Origin: Alphaproteobacteria bacterium
Lineage (GTDB): Bacteria; Pseudomonadota; Alphaproteobacteria; Rs-D84
Length of the DNA stretch: 64,000 bases
Reading direction: 5' to 3'
Assembly: GCA_009777955.1 (NCBI GenBank)
Contig: WRKW01000003.1
Span: 62,001-126,000 of the forward strand
Every line of letters starts with the position of its first letter. The stretch's first letter is position 1. The translations under genes and the position numbers were made by a program. Shown here one piece after another: positions 34,333-42,601 of this stretch. Below the pieces are notes generated by a model. That model worked only from the letters and a program-made list of their open reading frames with translations. It was not told the origin of the DNA and made no database searches.

Positions 34333-36510
34333 ATGTTATTCGGTTTATTTGGCGACAAGACTGCCAATAATGAAAGTGTCTTAAATCATCCTGTGTCTGT
34401 ATCAATGGAGTGGGGCGGTGAAACCCTTACCCTGGAAACCGGCCGTTTTGCAAAACAAGCAACGGGTTCTGTTATGGCGACTATGGGTCAGACCATGGTA
34501 CTTGTGTCAGTTGTCGCAGAGAAAAACGCAATAGAGGGTCAGGACTTTTTCCCGCTTACAGTCGATTACCAGGAAAAATTCGCATCCGCCGGCAAAATAC
34601 CGGGAAGCCGCGACCGCCGCGAAGGCCGCGCGTCCGTTGCAGAAACCCTGACCGCGCGTCTTATCGACAGGCCGATACGTCCGTTGTTTCCGGAAACCTT
34701 TAAAAACAAGGTTCAGATTACAGCCACAGTGTTTTCTTATGACCGCAAGAATTCCCCGGATATACTTGCAATGATTGCCAGCAGTGCGGCGTTGGCTATT
34801 TCCGGCGTTCCATTCATGGGGCCGGTCGGTGCCGCGCGCGTCGGGTTTGAAGACGGTAAATACATTCTGAATCCCGTTGTCAAAGGCCGCAATGAATTGG
34901 AAATGGATTTGGTTGTCGCGGGAACGAAAGACGGTGTGCTTATGGTGGAATCCGAAATCGGGGAACTGGACGAAGCCGTAACCCTTGGTGCTGTAAAGTT
35001 CGGATTTGATGCTTTCCAGCCAGTAATTAAATTGATTGAAGAATTAAAGGAAAAAACCGGAAAACCGGCATGGACTGTTGCTGAAAATTCTGATGAATAT
35101 AAAAAGATGCAGTCCGACTTTGAACAGTTTTCAAATGAAATCGAAGCAGCTATGGGTATTTCCGAAAAGATGTCCCGTTATGCGGCAAAAGATAAAATAA
35201 TTGAAAAGGCAATTTCCCGTATTCCGGAATTGTTTCCAGAAACAAAGATTGCGGAAAGTACTTTGAAATCATGGGCTATGGAAATTATTGATGGCTTGAA
35301 TGGACGTATACTGCGTGGAAATATCCTGGCCGGCAAACCCCGTATAGATGGCCGTGATAACAAGACTGTCCGTCCGATAGAAGTAGAAGTCGGTGTTCTT
35401 CCCCGTACCCATGGTTCGGCATTATTTACGCGTGGCGAGACCCAGGCACTTGTAACCATGACCCTGGGTGGCGGAAGCGATGCATTACCGATTGAAAGCA
35501 TGGATGGAAAGTCGGAAATGGATTTTTTCCTGAATTATAACTTTCCGGGCTTTTCCGTCGGCGAAGCAAAAATGTTGAAATCCCCCGGTCGTCGTGAAAT
35601 AGGCCATGGGAATCTTGCATGGCGCGCATTGCATCCAATGATGCCGGAAAAATCAAACTTTGATTATGCCGTACGCATAGTTTCCGATATTCTGGAATCG
35701 AATGGCTCTTCATCCATGGCAACGGTTTGTGGCGCAACTTTGGCCATGATGGATGGTGGGGTTCCCATGCGCAGGCCGGTGGCTGGTATTGCCATGGGTC
35801 TGGTAAAAGAAGGCGACCAGTATGCGGTATTGTCTGATATTCTGGGTGACGAAGATCATTTGGGAGATATGGATTTCAAGGTTGCCGGAACCGAAAAGGG
35901 CATAACTTCCTTGCAAATGGATTTGAAAATAACGTCGGTAACCTTTGACATTATGGAAAAAGCATTGGGTCAGGCGAAAGACGGTCGTTTGCATATACTG
36001 GGTGTCATGACAAGGGCTATAAAGGCTCCGCGTAAGGAATTATCGGAATTTGCCCCCCAGACATTTGTAATGAAGATTAACCCGGACAAGATTCGCGATG
36101 TCATAGGAAAGGGCGGATCTGTGATTCAAAGCATTACAAAGGAAACAAATACTTCTATCGATCTGTCCGACGATGGCACTGTAAAAATTTCCTATGTCGA
36201 TGCGGATAATCGTGAATCGGCGGTTTCTAGAATCAAAGCTATTACGGCAGAACCGGAAATAGGCCAGGTTTATGAAGGGGTGGTAAGCGGAATCAAAGAT
36301 TTCGGTTTGTTTGTGAAGATTATGGGCAATTTCGAATCATTGGTGCATATATCTGAAATTACGGGCGATCGTTTGAATAAAATCGAAGATGCCAAATTAA
36401 AAGAAGGCGACAAAGTATTTGTGAAGTATCTTGGCACAGATAAAAGGGGTAAAACCCGCCTGTCGATGGTTGGCATAAATCAGAAAACCGGAATAGAAGA
36501 AAAAAAATAA
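34333..36510 (+). CDS. pnp: Polynucleotide phosphorylase
   Basis: 3'-5' phosphorolytic exoribonuclease of the degradosome. I chose the ATG at 34333 because GGAG lies 9 bases before it, giving 725 residues; an ATG at 34318 adds five residues and has no ribosome site. The two RNase PH domains are visible (GKIPGSRDRREGRAS; LPRTHGSALFTRGETQALV), joined by the helical domain, with the catalytic-side segment MDFKVAGTEKGITSLQMDLK near 520. C-terminal KH (MKINPDKIRDVIGKGGSVIQ) and S1 (VYEGVVSGIKDFGLFVKIMG) domains complete it. rpsO, the usual upstream neighbour, is absent; ybaB follows after 11 bases. Confidence 0.96.
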   Translation: MLFGLFGDKTANNESVLNHPVSVSMEWGGETLTLETGRFAKQATGSVMATMGQTMVLVSVVAEKNAIEGQDFFPLTVDYQEKFASAGKIPGSRDRREGRASVAETLTARLIDRPIRPLFPETFKNKVQITATVFSYDRKNSPDILAMIASSAALAISGVPFMGPVGAARVGFEDGKYILNPVVKGRNELEMDLVVAGTKDGVLMVESEIGELDEAVTLGAVKFGFDAFQPVIKLIEELKEKTGKPAWTVAENSDEYKKMQSDFEQFSNEIEAAMGISEKMSRYAAKDKIIEKAISRIPELFPETKIAESTLKSWAMEIIDGLNGRILRGNILAGKPRIDGRDNKTVRPIEVEVGVLPRTHGSALFTRGETQALVTMTLGGGSDALPIESMDGKSEMDFFLNYNFPGFSVGEAKMLKSPGRREIGHGNLAWRALHPMMPEKSNFDYAVRIVSDILESNGSSSMATVCGATLAMMDGGVPMRRPVAGIAMGLVKEGDQYAVLSDILGDEDHLGDMDFKVAGTEKGITSLQMDLKITSVTFDIMEKALGQAKDGRLHILGVMTRAIKAPRKELSEFAPQTFVMKINPDKIRDVIGKGGSVIQSITKETNTSIDLSDDGTVKISYVDADNRESAVSRIKAITAEPEIGQVYEGVVSGIKDFGLFVKIMGNFESLVHISEITGDRLNKIEDAKLKEGDKVFVKYLGTDKRGKTRLSMVGINQKTGIEEKK

Positions 36511-36521
36511 GGAGATACGCA

Positions 36522-36821
36522 ATGGATATGAAGTTGCTGATGGAACAGGCCAAAAGTCTGCAATCAAAAGTATCGTCGGCACAGGATATGCTTGGCAAGA
36601 CTACGGTAAAGGGGGTTGCCGGCAACGGCCTTTGTATCGTAGAAATGTCCGGCAAGTACGATCTGGTAAAGCTTACTTTGAATCCTGATTTAATGAAAGA
36701 AGATTTGGATACGGTTACTGCAATTGTTACAGCTGCGTTTAACGACGCAAAGGCAAAGGCGGATACGCTTATTGACAAGGTTATGGGTGAAGCGACCGCA
36801 GGAATGCCGATACCGGCATAA
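36522..36821 (+). CDS. YbaB/EbfC nucleoid-associated protein
   Basis: A small DNA-binding dimer of unclear function, usually beside dnaX and recR. The 99 residues show the family pattern: N-terminal helix MDMKLLMEQAKSLQSKVSSA, beta sheet with GNGLCIVEMSGKYDLVKLTL, then LNPDLMKEDLDTVTAIVTAA and a C-terminal helix. The start has GGAG 8 bases upstream. Here it is 11 bases downstream of pnp, an unusual neighbour. Confidence 0.88.
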   Translation: MDMKLLMEQAKSLQSKVSSAQDMLGKTTVKGVAGNGLCIVEMSGKYDLVKLTLNPDLMKEDLDTVTAIVTAAFNDAKAKADTLIDKVMGEATAGMPIPA

Positions 36822-36830
36822 TGCCGATTT

Positions 36831-36906
36831 GGACGATTAGCTCAGTTGGTAGAGCATCTCGTTTACACCGAGGAGGTCGGCGGTTCGAGCCCGTCATCGT
36901 CCACCA
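36831..36906 (+). tRNA. tRNA-Val (anticodon TAC)
   Basis: Acceptor GGACGAT pairs with ATCGTCC before an encoded CCA; the D arm GCTC..GAGC, anticodon stem TCTCG/CGAGG with loop TTTACAC (TAC, valine) and T arm GGCGG-TTCGAGC-CCGTC complete the cloverleaf. Confidence 0.97.
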
Positions 36907-36915
36907 TCAAAAAAC

Positions 36916-36944
36916 ATTAATGCCCGCGGCAAGCGGGCATTAAT
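36916..36944 (+). terminator. Hairpin after tRNA-Val
   Basis: A perfect 12-bp stem ATTAATGCCCGC/GCGGGCATTAAT with a 5-base loop nine bases after the tRNA. T residues follow only sparsely. Confidence 0.65.
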
Positions 36945-36972
36945 TATTCATTAATTTACGAAAAAAGATGGT

Positions 36973-37065
36973 ACAAAAAATCCCGGGTAAAAGAAGAGAT
37001 CGTTTGTCCCGGGATTGCCAGCTCATTTAAGAACCGGCCTTTGTAAGCCAGATAAAACTGGATAC
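36973..37065 (-). ncRNA. Candidate small RNA with three hairpins
   Basis: A predicted transcript of about 93 nt on the minus strand, not overlapping any credible gene. It begins 7 bases after a TTGACT-17-TATAAT promoter. In order it can form a small hairpin CCAG/CTGG, a stem GCCGGTTC/GAGCTGGC with loop TTAAAT, and a terminator stem AATCCCGGG/CCCGGGATT followed by a T run. The 20-base terminator loop contains UCUCUUCUUUU, complementary to purine-rich ribosome sites. I do not recognise it as 6S, 4.5S, tmRNA or RNase P RNA. Confidence 0.65.
36975..37016 (-). terminator. Intrinsic terminator of the candidate small RNA
   Basis: On the minus strand AATCCCGGG and CCCGGGATT pair, followed at once by TTTT. 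It would also catch read-through from the J-domain gene upstream. Confidence 0.75.
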
Positions 37066-37071
37066 GCGTTA

Positions 37072-37100
37072 ATTATAGGGAAAAACGCGGAAATAGTCAA
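37072..37100 (-). promoter_or_regulatory. Near-consensus promoter of the candidate small RNA
   Basis: On the minus strand TTGACT (37095-37100), 17 bases, TATAAT (37072-37077). Confidence 0.8.
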
Positions 37101-37181
37101 GTACTAGAATAATGAATAATGTATGTATCGTGCGCGCGGCGCACGATGTCTTATTGAACAGTGGATGCCTGCCTTTGTGGA

Positions 37182-37688
37182 TTATGATTTGAAATGTTTT
37201 TCAAGCACTTTATATGCTTCGGATATTTCCGCAAACTTCGCGCTTGCCGAACGAGAATTCAACTTTTTCGCAGTATCTGGATGGTACAGTTTCGCAAGAC
37301 GGCGATATGCCGCACGGGCATCTGCACGTCCCGCTGTCAGTGGTAAATCCAATGATTTCAAAGCCTTTATGACCAGTGCCGGCGCGGTGGGTCTTGATGG
37401 CATCTGGTCGAATTTATTTCGACCGGTAATAAAGTCGTTAAGGAAATTTAAATAATCCGACGTTTCCGCATCCGCCTGTTTTTTATCTTTCAATGGTGTG
37501 CCAAAGGTTTGGCGTTCCCAATCAGTTTCAATTTCTTCGGCTGTCATATTCTGGTAATAATTCCAGTTCTTGTTATATTCGGCCGCATGCAGCTGGCAAA
37601 AATTATGATATTCATTCAATGAACGGCTTTTTGGTGCACGGCAAGTGCCAGCCTTTTCGCAACCGGGATATTCACATTTTTTAATCAT
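37182..37688 (-). CDS. J-domain (DnaJ-like) protein
   Basis: A 168-residue protein with a C-terminal J domain, which would stimulate a DnaK-type chaperone. The HPD tripeptide is in AKLYHPDTAKKLN near residue 136, preceded by the helix DARAAYRRLA and followed by FAEISEAYKVLEKHF. The N-terminal half has a Cys/His cluster, CEYPGCEKAGTC and FCQLHAAEYN, that may bind zinc, a layout seen in alphaproteobacterial J-proteins. Its start overlaps the xerD stop by 8 bases, so it is coupled to xerD. Confidence 0.85.
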   Translation of the reverse strand: MIKKCEYPGCEKAGTCRAPKSRSLNEYHNFCQLHAAEYNKNWNYYQNMTAEEIETDWERQTFGTPLKDKKQADAETSDYLNFLNDFITGRNKFDQMPSRPTAPALVIKALKSLDLPLTAGRADARAAYRRLAKLYHPDTAKKLNSRSASAKFAEISEAYKVLEKHFKS

Positions 37689-38601
37689 CGCTTTGTCTCG
37701 ATTTTTTATTTGCCAGGGGGTGATGTTCCGTTACCGCAGCTATAAGCCTGTTTGGCATGACATGGGTATATACCTGTGTCGTAGAAATATCTTCATGTCC
37801 CAGCATTGTCTGTATGGCGCGAAGATTCGCGCCGCCCGCCAACAGATGTGACGCAAATGAATGACGTAACACGTGCGGGCTTACACGATCTGGCGAAATG
37901 CCTGCCAAAACGGCACATTTTTTTATCGCTTTGAAAAATCCATCGCGTGTTATATGTCCAGCATTGCCGGAAGATGGGAATACAAATCGGGATGGATTTT
38001 CCTTATCATGTTTTATATATTCCGGATCGCGTTTCATTAATTCGTGCCGGATGCCAAGGTAATTTTCCAATGCACGCTTTGCACTGTCATGTATCGGAAC
38101 CAAACGTTCTTTCGCGCCCTTGCCGCGAATAAGAAGTTTATCCCCAAGGATCTGATTCATCCGAAGTTCGCAAAGTTCTGATATTCTTAAACCCGATGCA
38201 TAAAGAAGTTCAAGCATTGCGCGAAGCCGCAGCGAGTGTCTGAAATCACCGGCACTGGATATAAGAAGCTCTATTTCGTCGGCATCCAGATATTTGGGTA
38301 TTTTTTTTGAAAGCTTTGGCATCTCTAAGATAACCGCAGGGTTTTTAGAAATAATTTTTTCAAGCGCAAGAAATTTATAGAACTGGCGAAATACGGATGT
38401 CTTTCTTGCAATGCTGCTTGCCATGACACCGTTACGTGACAATCCGGCAAGATAGTCTTGAATACCCGTGCCGGATACTTTGGAAAGATCACCCAATATC
38501 TGTTGGGCGCGTTCAAGGTCAGAGCGATAAGAATCGAGAGTCTTTACAGCGCGGCCTTTTTCAGCCGCAAGAGCTTCCAAAAATATATCTATATAGTTCA
38601 T
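37681..38601 (-). CDS. xerD: Tyrosine recombinase XerD (chromosome dimer resolution)
   Basis: A 306-residue integrase-fold recombinase acting at dif sites with XerC. Catalytic residues can be placed: Arg139 (ASGLRISEL), Lys in the KGAKERLVPI hairpin, His243 and Arg246 (HVLRHSFASHLL), His269 (MLGHEDISTT) and the nucleophile Tyr278 (QVYTHV). The N-terminal SAM-like core-binding domain is complete. The LLAGGANLRAIQTMLGH region fits XerD better than phage integrases, but XerC cannot be ruled out. It lies 13 bases after the small membrane-protein gene and overlaps the J-domain gene. Confidence 0.9.
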   Translation of the reverse strand: MNYIDIFLEALAAEKGRAVKTLDSYRSDLERAQQILGDLSKVSGTGIQDYLAGLSRNGVMASSIARKTSVFRQFYKFLALEKIISKNPAVILEMPKLSKKIPKYLDADEIELLISSAGDFRHSLRLRAMLELLYASGLRISELCELRMNQILGDKLLIRGKGAKERLVPIHDSAKRALENYLGIRHELMKRDPEYIKHDKENPSRFVFPSSGNAGHITRDGFFKAIKKCAVLAGISPDRVSPHVLRHSFASHLLAGGANLRAIQTMLGHEDISTTQVYTHVMPNRLIAAVTEHHPLANKKSRQSDD

Positions 38602-38614
38602 GAATTGCTTGACC

Positions 38615-38746
38615 CTATGGAAACAGCACGACTTCGGTCAAATGTTGTGTCGGTTGAAAATATATAAGCAACAGTGTGATAACAACGGCCGTCGCCGCTA
38701 TGATTATCATGTTGTTCCGCAGAGTATGTTTTTTCTTTAACGGCAT
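38615..38746 (-). CDS. 43-residue single-pass membrane protein
   Basis: Not listed among longer frames because it is short, but well supported. GAGG lies 6 bases before the ATG on the minus strand, and the product is a textbook small membrane protein: a basic N-terminus (MPLKKKHTLRNN), one helix (MIIIAATAVVITLLLIYF) and a tail ending QHLTEVVLFP. It sits between lptG (42 bases upstream) and xerD (13 bases downstream), so it is probably co-expressed with xerD. Positive-inside logic puts the tail in the periplasm. Function unknown. Confidence 0.65.
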   Translation of the reverse strand: MPLKKKHTLRNNMIIIAATAVVITLLLIYFQPTQHLTEVVLFP

Positions 38747-38788
38747 TTTTTACCTCGTTGCATAATTTATTAAGCCCTGAACCTTATT

Positions 38789-39856
38789 CTATATGGTATC
38801 ATAGGACACTATGAATATCGCGGCACCGAACAGCACTATCAGTGGCGGTGCCAATACGGCAAGAAATGTCGGAAGACCGCCACTGGTACCAAGTGCACCA
38901 AAAACGTTTATTGTGAAATAAAGCGCGAAGCAAGCCAGAATTCCGATACTAAATTTCGTGCCAAAGCTGAAATTCCGGCGTTGTCTGGTCTGTGAAAATG
39001 CCACCCCCAGCGTGGCCATGGAAATCAGCGTCAGCGGAAGGAAAAGAAGCGTCCATAACTGTACCAAATGTGCACGCGGATTCAGACCCGTCCTTTCCAT
39101 GTTTCGGATAAAAACGGGCAACTTCCATACCGAAACCTGTTTAGGCATCAAATGTCGTTCCAATACGGTTTCTGGCGTTATCATAGAATCCAAATGCCAT
39201 GACTTTTTCTGTTCCGGGATTCCTTCTGGGCTGAACGAAGTTGCATTTCTTGCAGAAAACCCGTCGTCTGTCAGTGTTATTTCACGTGATTCGATTCGTG
39301 TCTTGAATTTGGAATCGTCGGACAATATAAATGCGGTGGAATTTGAAAATATAAGATTCCCTTTGGAATCGCGCCGCGCCCTTTCGGCGCGCAGTGTAAA
39401 GGTACCCCAATCCGTCGTTTCGCGCAGCCAGATGGCATCGTCAGTAAGCTCTATGTATTCCTGTGTGGCATCTTTACCGGATACGCTTACCGTATATGGA
39501 TTAAGTACAAAGGTCGCAAGCAGTCCTACGATGCCCGCCACAAAAAGAAATGGCCTTGTGCTTTGATATGGGGACAGGCCGGCACCGGATATTATTACGC
39601 TTTCGGAAGAGCGTGTAAGATTGTACGAGGCAAGAAGTGTTCCCATAAATGTGGCCAGTGGCAAAAACAGTGGCACGTATTCCAAAAGCAATACGAATGA
39701 AGTCCAAAGAGCCGCGCCAGCATTGGCCGCGCCGGGAAGTTTTTCTATGAATGTTATGGAAAATATCACGCCGCCAACAATAAGCAGAACCAATGACAGA
39801 CCCGATAAGAACCTGCGCATAAGAAATAGTGTTAATATTTTCGGTTTGAAAACCAT
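38789..39856 (-). CDS. lptG: LptG, LPS-export permease
   Basis: Partner of LptF in the LptB2FG transporter. The 355 residues from the ATG at 39856 show the YjgP/YjgQ layout: N-terminal helices (VLLIVGGVIFSITFIEKLPG), the signature SSESVIISGAGLSPYQSTRP, a periplasmic domain and three C-terminal helices (LFLPLTLISMATLGVAFSQT and following). I rejected a longer reading to 39949: its first residues are not family-like, and TTGCAA-17-TATAAT lies inside it, with the -10 ending 6 bases before the ATG at 39856. As at rnpA, the message appears leaderless. In many proteobacteria lptF and lptG are adjacent; here they are about 13 kb apart. Confidence 0.9.
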   Translation of the reverse strand: MVFKPKILTLFLMRRFLSGLSLVLLIVGGVIFSITFIEKLPGAANAGAALWTSFVLLLEYVPLFLPLATFMGTLLASYNLTRSSESVIISGAGLSPYQSTRPFLFVAGIVGLLATFVLNPYTVSVSGKDATQEYIELTDDAIWLRETTDWGTFTLRAERARRDSKGNLIFSNSTAFILSDDSKFKTRIESREITLTDDGFSARNATSFSPEGIPEQKKSWHLDSMITPETVLERHLMPKQVSVWKLPVFIRNMERTGLNPRAHLVQLWTLLFLPLTLISMATLGVAFSQTRQRRNFSFGTKFSIGILACFALYFTINVFGALGTSGGLPTFLAVLAPPLIVLFGAAIFIVSYDTI

Positions 39857-39862
39857 TTCCAG

Positions 39863-39891
39863 ATTATATCTGCTGAAATTGACATTTGCAA
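39863..39891 (-). promoter_or_regulatory. Promoter of lptG, leaderless geometry
   Basis: On the minus strand TTGCAA, 17 bases, TATAAT, then 6 bases (CTGGAA) to the ATG. Confidence 0.75.
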
Positions 39892-39933
39892 ATGATTTGA
39901 TTAGAGTGTTTATTGTGTAAAACAGGCATAGAC

Positions 39934-40401
39934 ATGGAAAAGAAACCAATATCCCGCGCGGGATTCGACGCGCTGATGAAAGAACTTAAACAATTACAGG
40001 AAATAGAACGTCCCGCTATAATAGAAGCGGTTCAGACTGCGCGCGCACATGGGGATTTGGGCGAAAACGCGGAATATTCCAGTGCGCGCGAGCGTCAACG
40101 TCATATAGACAAACGCATAAGACACCTTGAAGAAATAATAGGTAACGCCCAGGTCATCGATATATCGTCGCTTTCTGGCGATCGTGTTACATTCGGCGCG
40201 ACCGTAACGGTAGAGGATGATACCGGCAACAAAATGCAATGCCAGTTGTTGTCTGATATAGAAGCCGATGGCAAAGTCGTAATAGCATGCACTTCCCCAT
40301 TTGGCCGTGCTGTTATCGGAAAATGCAGGGGTGACACATGTGTTGTCCGTACCCCCGGGGGAGAGAAAGAATACGAAATATTGGAAGTAAGGTTTAATTA
40401 A
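39934..40401 (+). CDS. greA: GreA, transcript cleavage factor
   Basis: Rescues backtracked RNA polymerase by stimulating cleavage of the transcript 3' end. The 155-residue protein has the N-terminal coiled coil with the acidic tip motif ARAHGDLGENAEYSSARERQ near 37-57 and a C-terminal FKBP-like domain (ISYTSPFGRAVIGK-type segment SPFGRAVIGK and GGEKEYEILEVRF). The ATG at 39934 was preferred over a TTG at 39913: GG lies 7-9 bases upstream and the family begins at this point. mutL starts 2 bases after the stop. Confidence 0.95.
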   Translation: MEKKPISRAGFDALMKELKQLQEIERPAIIEAVQTARAHGDLGENAEYSSARERQRHIDKRIRHLEEIIGNAQVIDISSLSGDRVTFGATVTVEDDTGNKMQCQLLSDIEADGKVVIACTSPFGRAVIGKCRGDTCVVRTPGGEKEYEILEVRFN

Positions 40402-40403
40402 AT

Positions 40404-42110
40404 ATGCCGGTGCGCGTTCTGCCAGATGATCTGATCAACCAAATCGCAGCGGGCGAAGTGGTAGAGCGTCCGGCATCCGTGGTAAAAGAGCTGGTCGAAA
40501 ATGCACTGGATGCCGGTGCGGATCAGATCGTTATCGACATAACGGATGGCGGACGGACGCTTATAAACGTGGTGGATAATGGAAGCGGCATGTCGCGTGA
40601 TGATCTTTCTAAATGCATAATGCGGCATGCCACTTCAAAGTTGGCCGGGAATGATCTTTTGGATATAAATACGATGGGATTCCGTGGCGAAGCATTGCCC
40701 AGTATCGCAAGCGTCAGCAACATGACGATTGATACCGTCGGATTGCGGCTGGATTGCGAAACTTTTGAAATAAAACCATCGTCCTGGGAGATTGGAACAC
40801 GTGTCAGGGTGGAAAATCTTTTTTCCAAAACCCCGGCTCGTCTGAAATTTCTTAGATCCGACAGGGCAGAAATGATGAGCGTGGCAGAAATAGTAAAACG
40901 TATGGCTTTGGCACGACCAGATGCTGGTTTTGTATTGAATAATAAATGGCGTTTTCCAAAGGGACAATCAATGCATGAACGCATCGTTTCAGTAATGGGT
41001 GACGATGTTTGTGGACGGATGATTGAATTGCCAGACAGCGGGGACGGCGGTTTGAAATTAACCGGTTTTATTTCAGAGCCCACATTGCGGCGCGCTTCTT
41101 CAATTGATCAATACTTGTTTGTAAATAACCGTCCGGTAAAAGACAAGGTTATGGTTGGCGCGCTTCGTGCCGCGTATATGGATGTGATGGCCGCGCGCGA
41201 ATTTCCAGTTGTCGCGCTTTATTTGGAACTTTCCCCCCGCGAAGTTGATGTCAATGTATCGCCAGCGAAGACAGAGGTAAATTTTCTGGAACCATCCCGG
41301 GTCAGGGCATTCATAATACGAACATTGCGGAATGCGCTGGAAATACCACTTATTAACAAGAATACTTCCGCAAGTGGCAAAGATAGTTTGCAAACCATTC
41401 CTGCCGGTTCGTTTTCATTCACGCATACTTCATTTAAAGACTGGAATAATCATCGTGTCCGCGAGCCTGTGAGAAATTATGATTTTGCAAATGGAATGTC
41501 AGTCGGGAACGAACCACCGCCTGTCGAAAGCTTTGTGAACCCCCATAATCAGCCTTTGGGACACGCCATTGGTCAGATTGGCAATAAATATGTAATTGCA
41601 GAAAGTGCCGACGGATTGGTCGTGGTTGATCAGCATGCGGCGCACGAACGAATCATATACGAACGTTTGCGCAACCGTGAAATAAAACGACAGCTTTTGT
41701 TATCGCCGTTGGTCGTCAAATTAAAGCCCGAAGAAATTGCTGCTGTCATGGAAGTTGCAAATGATTTGTCGGATTGCGGTTTAAAAATCGAAGAATTTGG
41801 CGAAGATGCGGTTGCTATTTATGAAAAGCCCGCCGATTGGGATTTGGATTGGAATTCTGTGTTGCGCGATATGGCGGCAGAAATACGATCAACCGGCCAT
41901 TCGTCAAAGATGTCTGAAAAATTGCATTTAAAGCTGGCTGGGTATGCATGTCACCATTCTGTCCGTGCGGGTCAAAAATTGGATTTGGCACAACAAAATA
42001 CTCTTTTGCGTGATATAGAATCCACGATGCGTGGTGGACAATGCAATCACGGTCGTCCGGTGTATAAAATCATCCCTGTGTCAGAATTGGATAATTGGTT
42101 CGAAAGATAG
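40404..42110 (+). CDS. mutL: MutL mismatch-repair protein with endonuclease motif
   Basis: Couples MutS mismatch recognition to strand removal. The 568 residues have the GHKL ATPase domain (IAAGEVVERPASVVKELVEN, DNGSGMSRDDL, GFRGEALPSIASVS, RTPARLKF-like KTPARLKFLRS) and a C-terminal dimerisation domain. That domain carries DQHAAHERIIYE near residue 409, an exact DQHAx2Ex4E nicking motif, plus ACHHSVRAG and CNHGRP near the end, which complete the metal site. So this is the intrinsic-nuclease type used by bacteria without MutH. It is tightly linked to greA (2-base gap). Confidence 0.95.
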   Translation: MPVRVLPDDLINQIAAGEVVERPASVVKELVENALDAGADQIVIDITDGGRTLINVVDNGSGMSRDDLSKCIMRHATSKLAGNDLLDINTMGFRGEALPSIASVSNMTIDTVGLRLDCETFEIKPSSWEIGTRVRVENLFSKTPARLKFLRSDRAEMMSVAEIVKRMALARPDAGFVLNNKWRFPKGQSMHERIVSVMGDDVCGRMIELPDSGDGGLKLTGFISEPTLRRASSIDQYLFVNNRPVKDKVMVGALRAAYMDVMAAREFPVVALYLELSPREVDVNVSPAKTEVNFLEPSRVRAFIIRTLRNALEIPLINKNTSASGKDSLQTIPAGSFSFTHTSFKDWNNHRVREPVRNYDFANGMSVGNEPPPVESFVNPHNQPLGHAIGQIGNKYVIAESADGLVVVDQHAAHERIIYERLRNREIKRQLLLSPLVVKLKPEEIAAVMEVANDLSDCGLKIEEFGEDAVAIYEKPADWDLDWNSVLRDMAAEIRSTGHSSKMSEKLHLKLAGYACHHSVRAGQKLDLAQQNTLLRDIESTMRGGQCNHGRPVYKIIPVSELDNWFER

Positions 42111-42211
42111 AAATTATTGAATCGTTAACTTCTGCTGTTCTAATCTCTAATTTTCTCCTTTACTATTTCTTGTTTTTTTACTATAAATTCCAGGTAAACA
42201 AAGGAGAAAAC

Positions 42212-42520
42212 ATGGCAAACGAAGTTATCGATATGGTTGGTCAGGCCGCGCCGCTTGCACCGAAAAATGACATTTTTGGAATATTGCTTTATTGTGCGGT
42301 CATATTTGCGATTATTTATTTTTTTATGATCGCGCCGAACAAACGTCGCCAGGCCGAATACAAAAAAATGCTTGATGGATTGAAAGTCGGAAACAAGATA
42401 CTTGTATCCGGTGGAATTTATGGTGTTATAAAGAAAATAGGCGATAAAACGCTTTCCGTAGAAATAGCAAAAGGCGTTGTGGTAGAGATACCAAAGGGTG
42501 CCGTGGCAAATGTGGAATAA
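42212..42520 (+). CDS. yajC: YajC, preprotein translocase accessory subunit
   Basis: Small inner-membrane partner of SecDF. The 102 residues from the ATG at 42212 (AAGGAG 6 bases upstream) show one transmembrane helix (IFGILLYCAVIFAIIYFFMI), the signature IAPNKRRQAEYKKMLDGLK and GNKILVSGGIYGVIKKIG. A longer frame from 42095 overlaps mutL and lacks support. It heads the yajC-secD-secF operon. Confidence 0.94.
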   Translation: MANEVIDMVGQAAPLAPKNDIFGILLYCAVIFAIIYFFMIAPNKRRQAEYKKMLDGLKVGNKILVSGGIYGVIKKIGDKTLSVEIAKGVVVEIPKGAVANVE

Positions 42521-42601
42521 CTTGTGTTCGTGTCCGTGTTTGTGGTCTGTAACGGGCTTTTACAAACAGTGGCATAACCGCAGTCACGAAAGGTTTTTAT
42601 C

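Noticed and set aside
36979-37016. Plus-strand terminator for tRNA-Val
   Set aside because: The T run lies on the minus-strand side, so the hairpin fits the minus-strand small RNA; tRNA-Val has its own hairpin at 36916.
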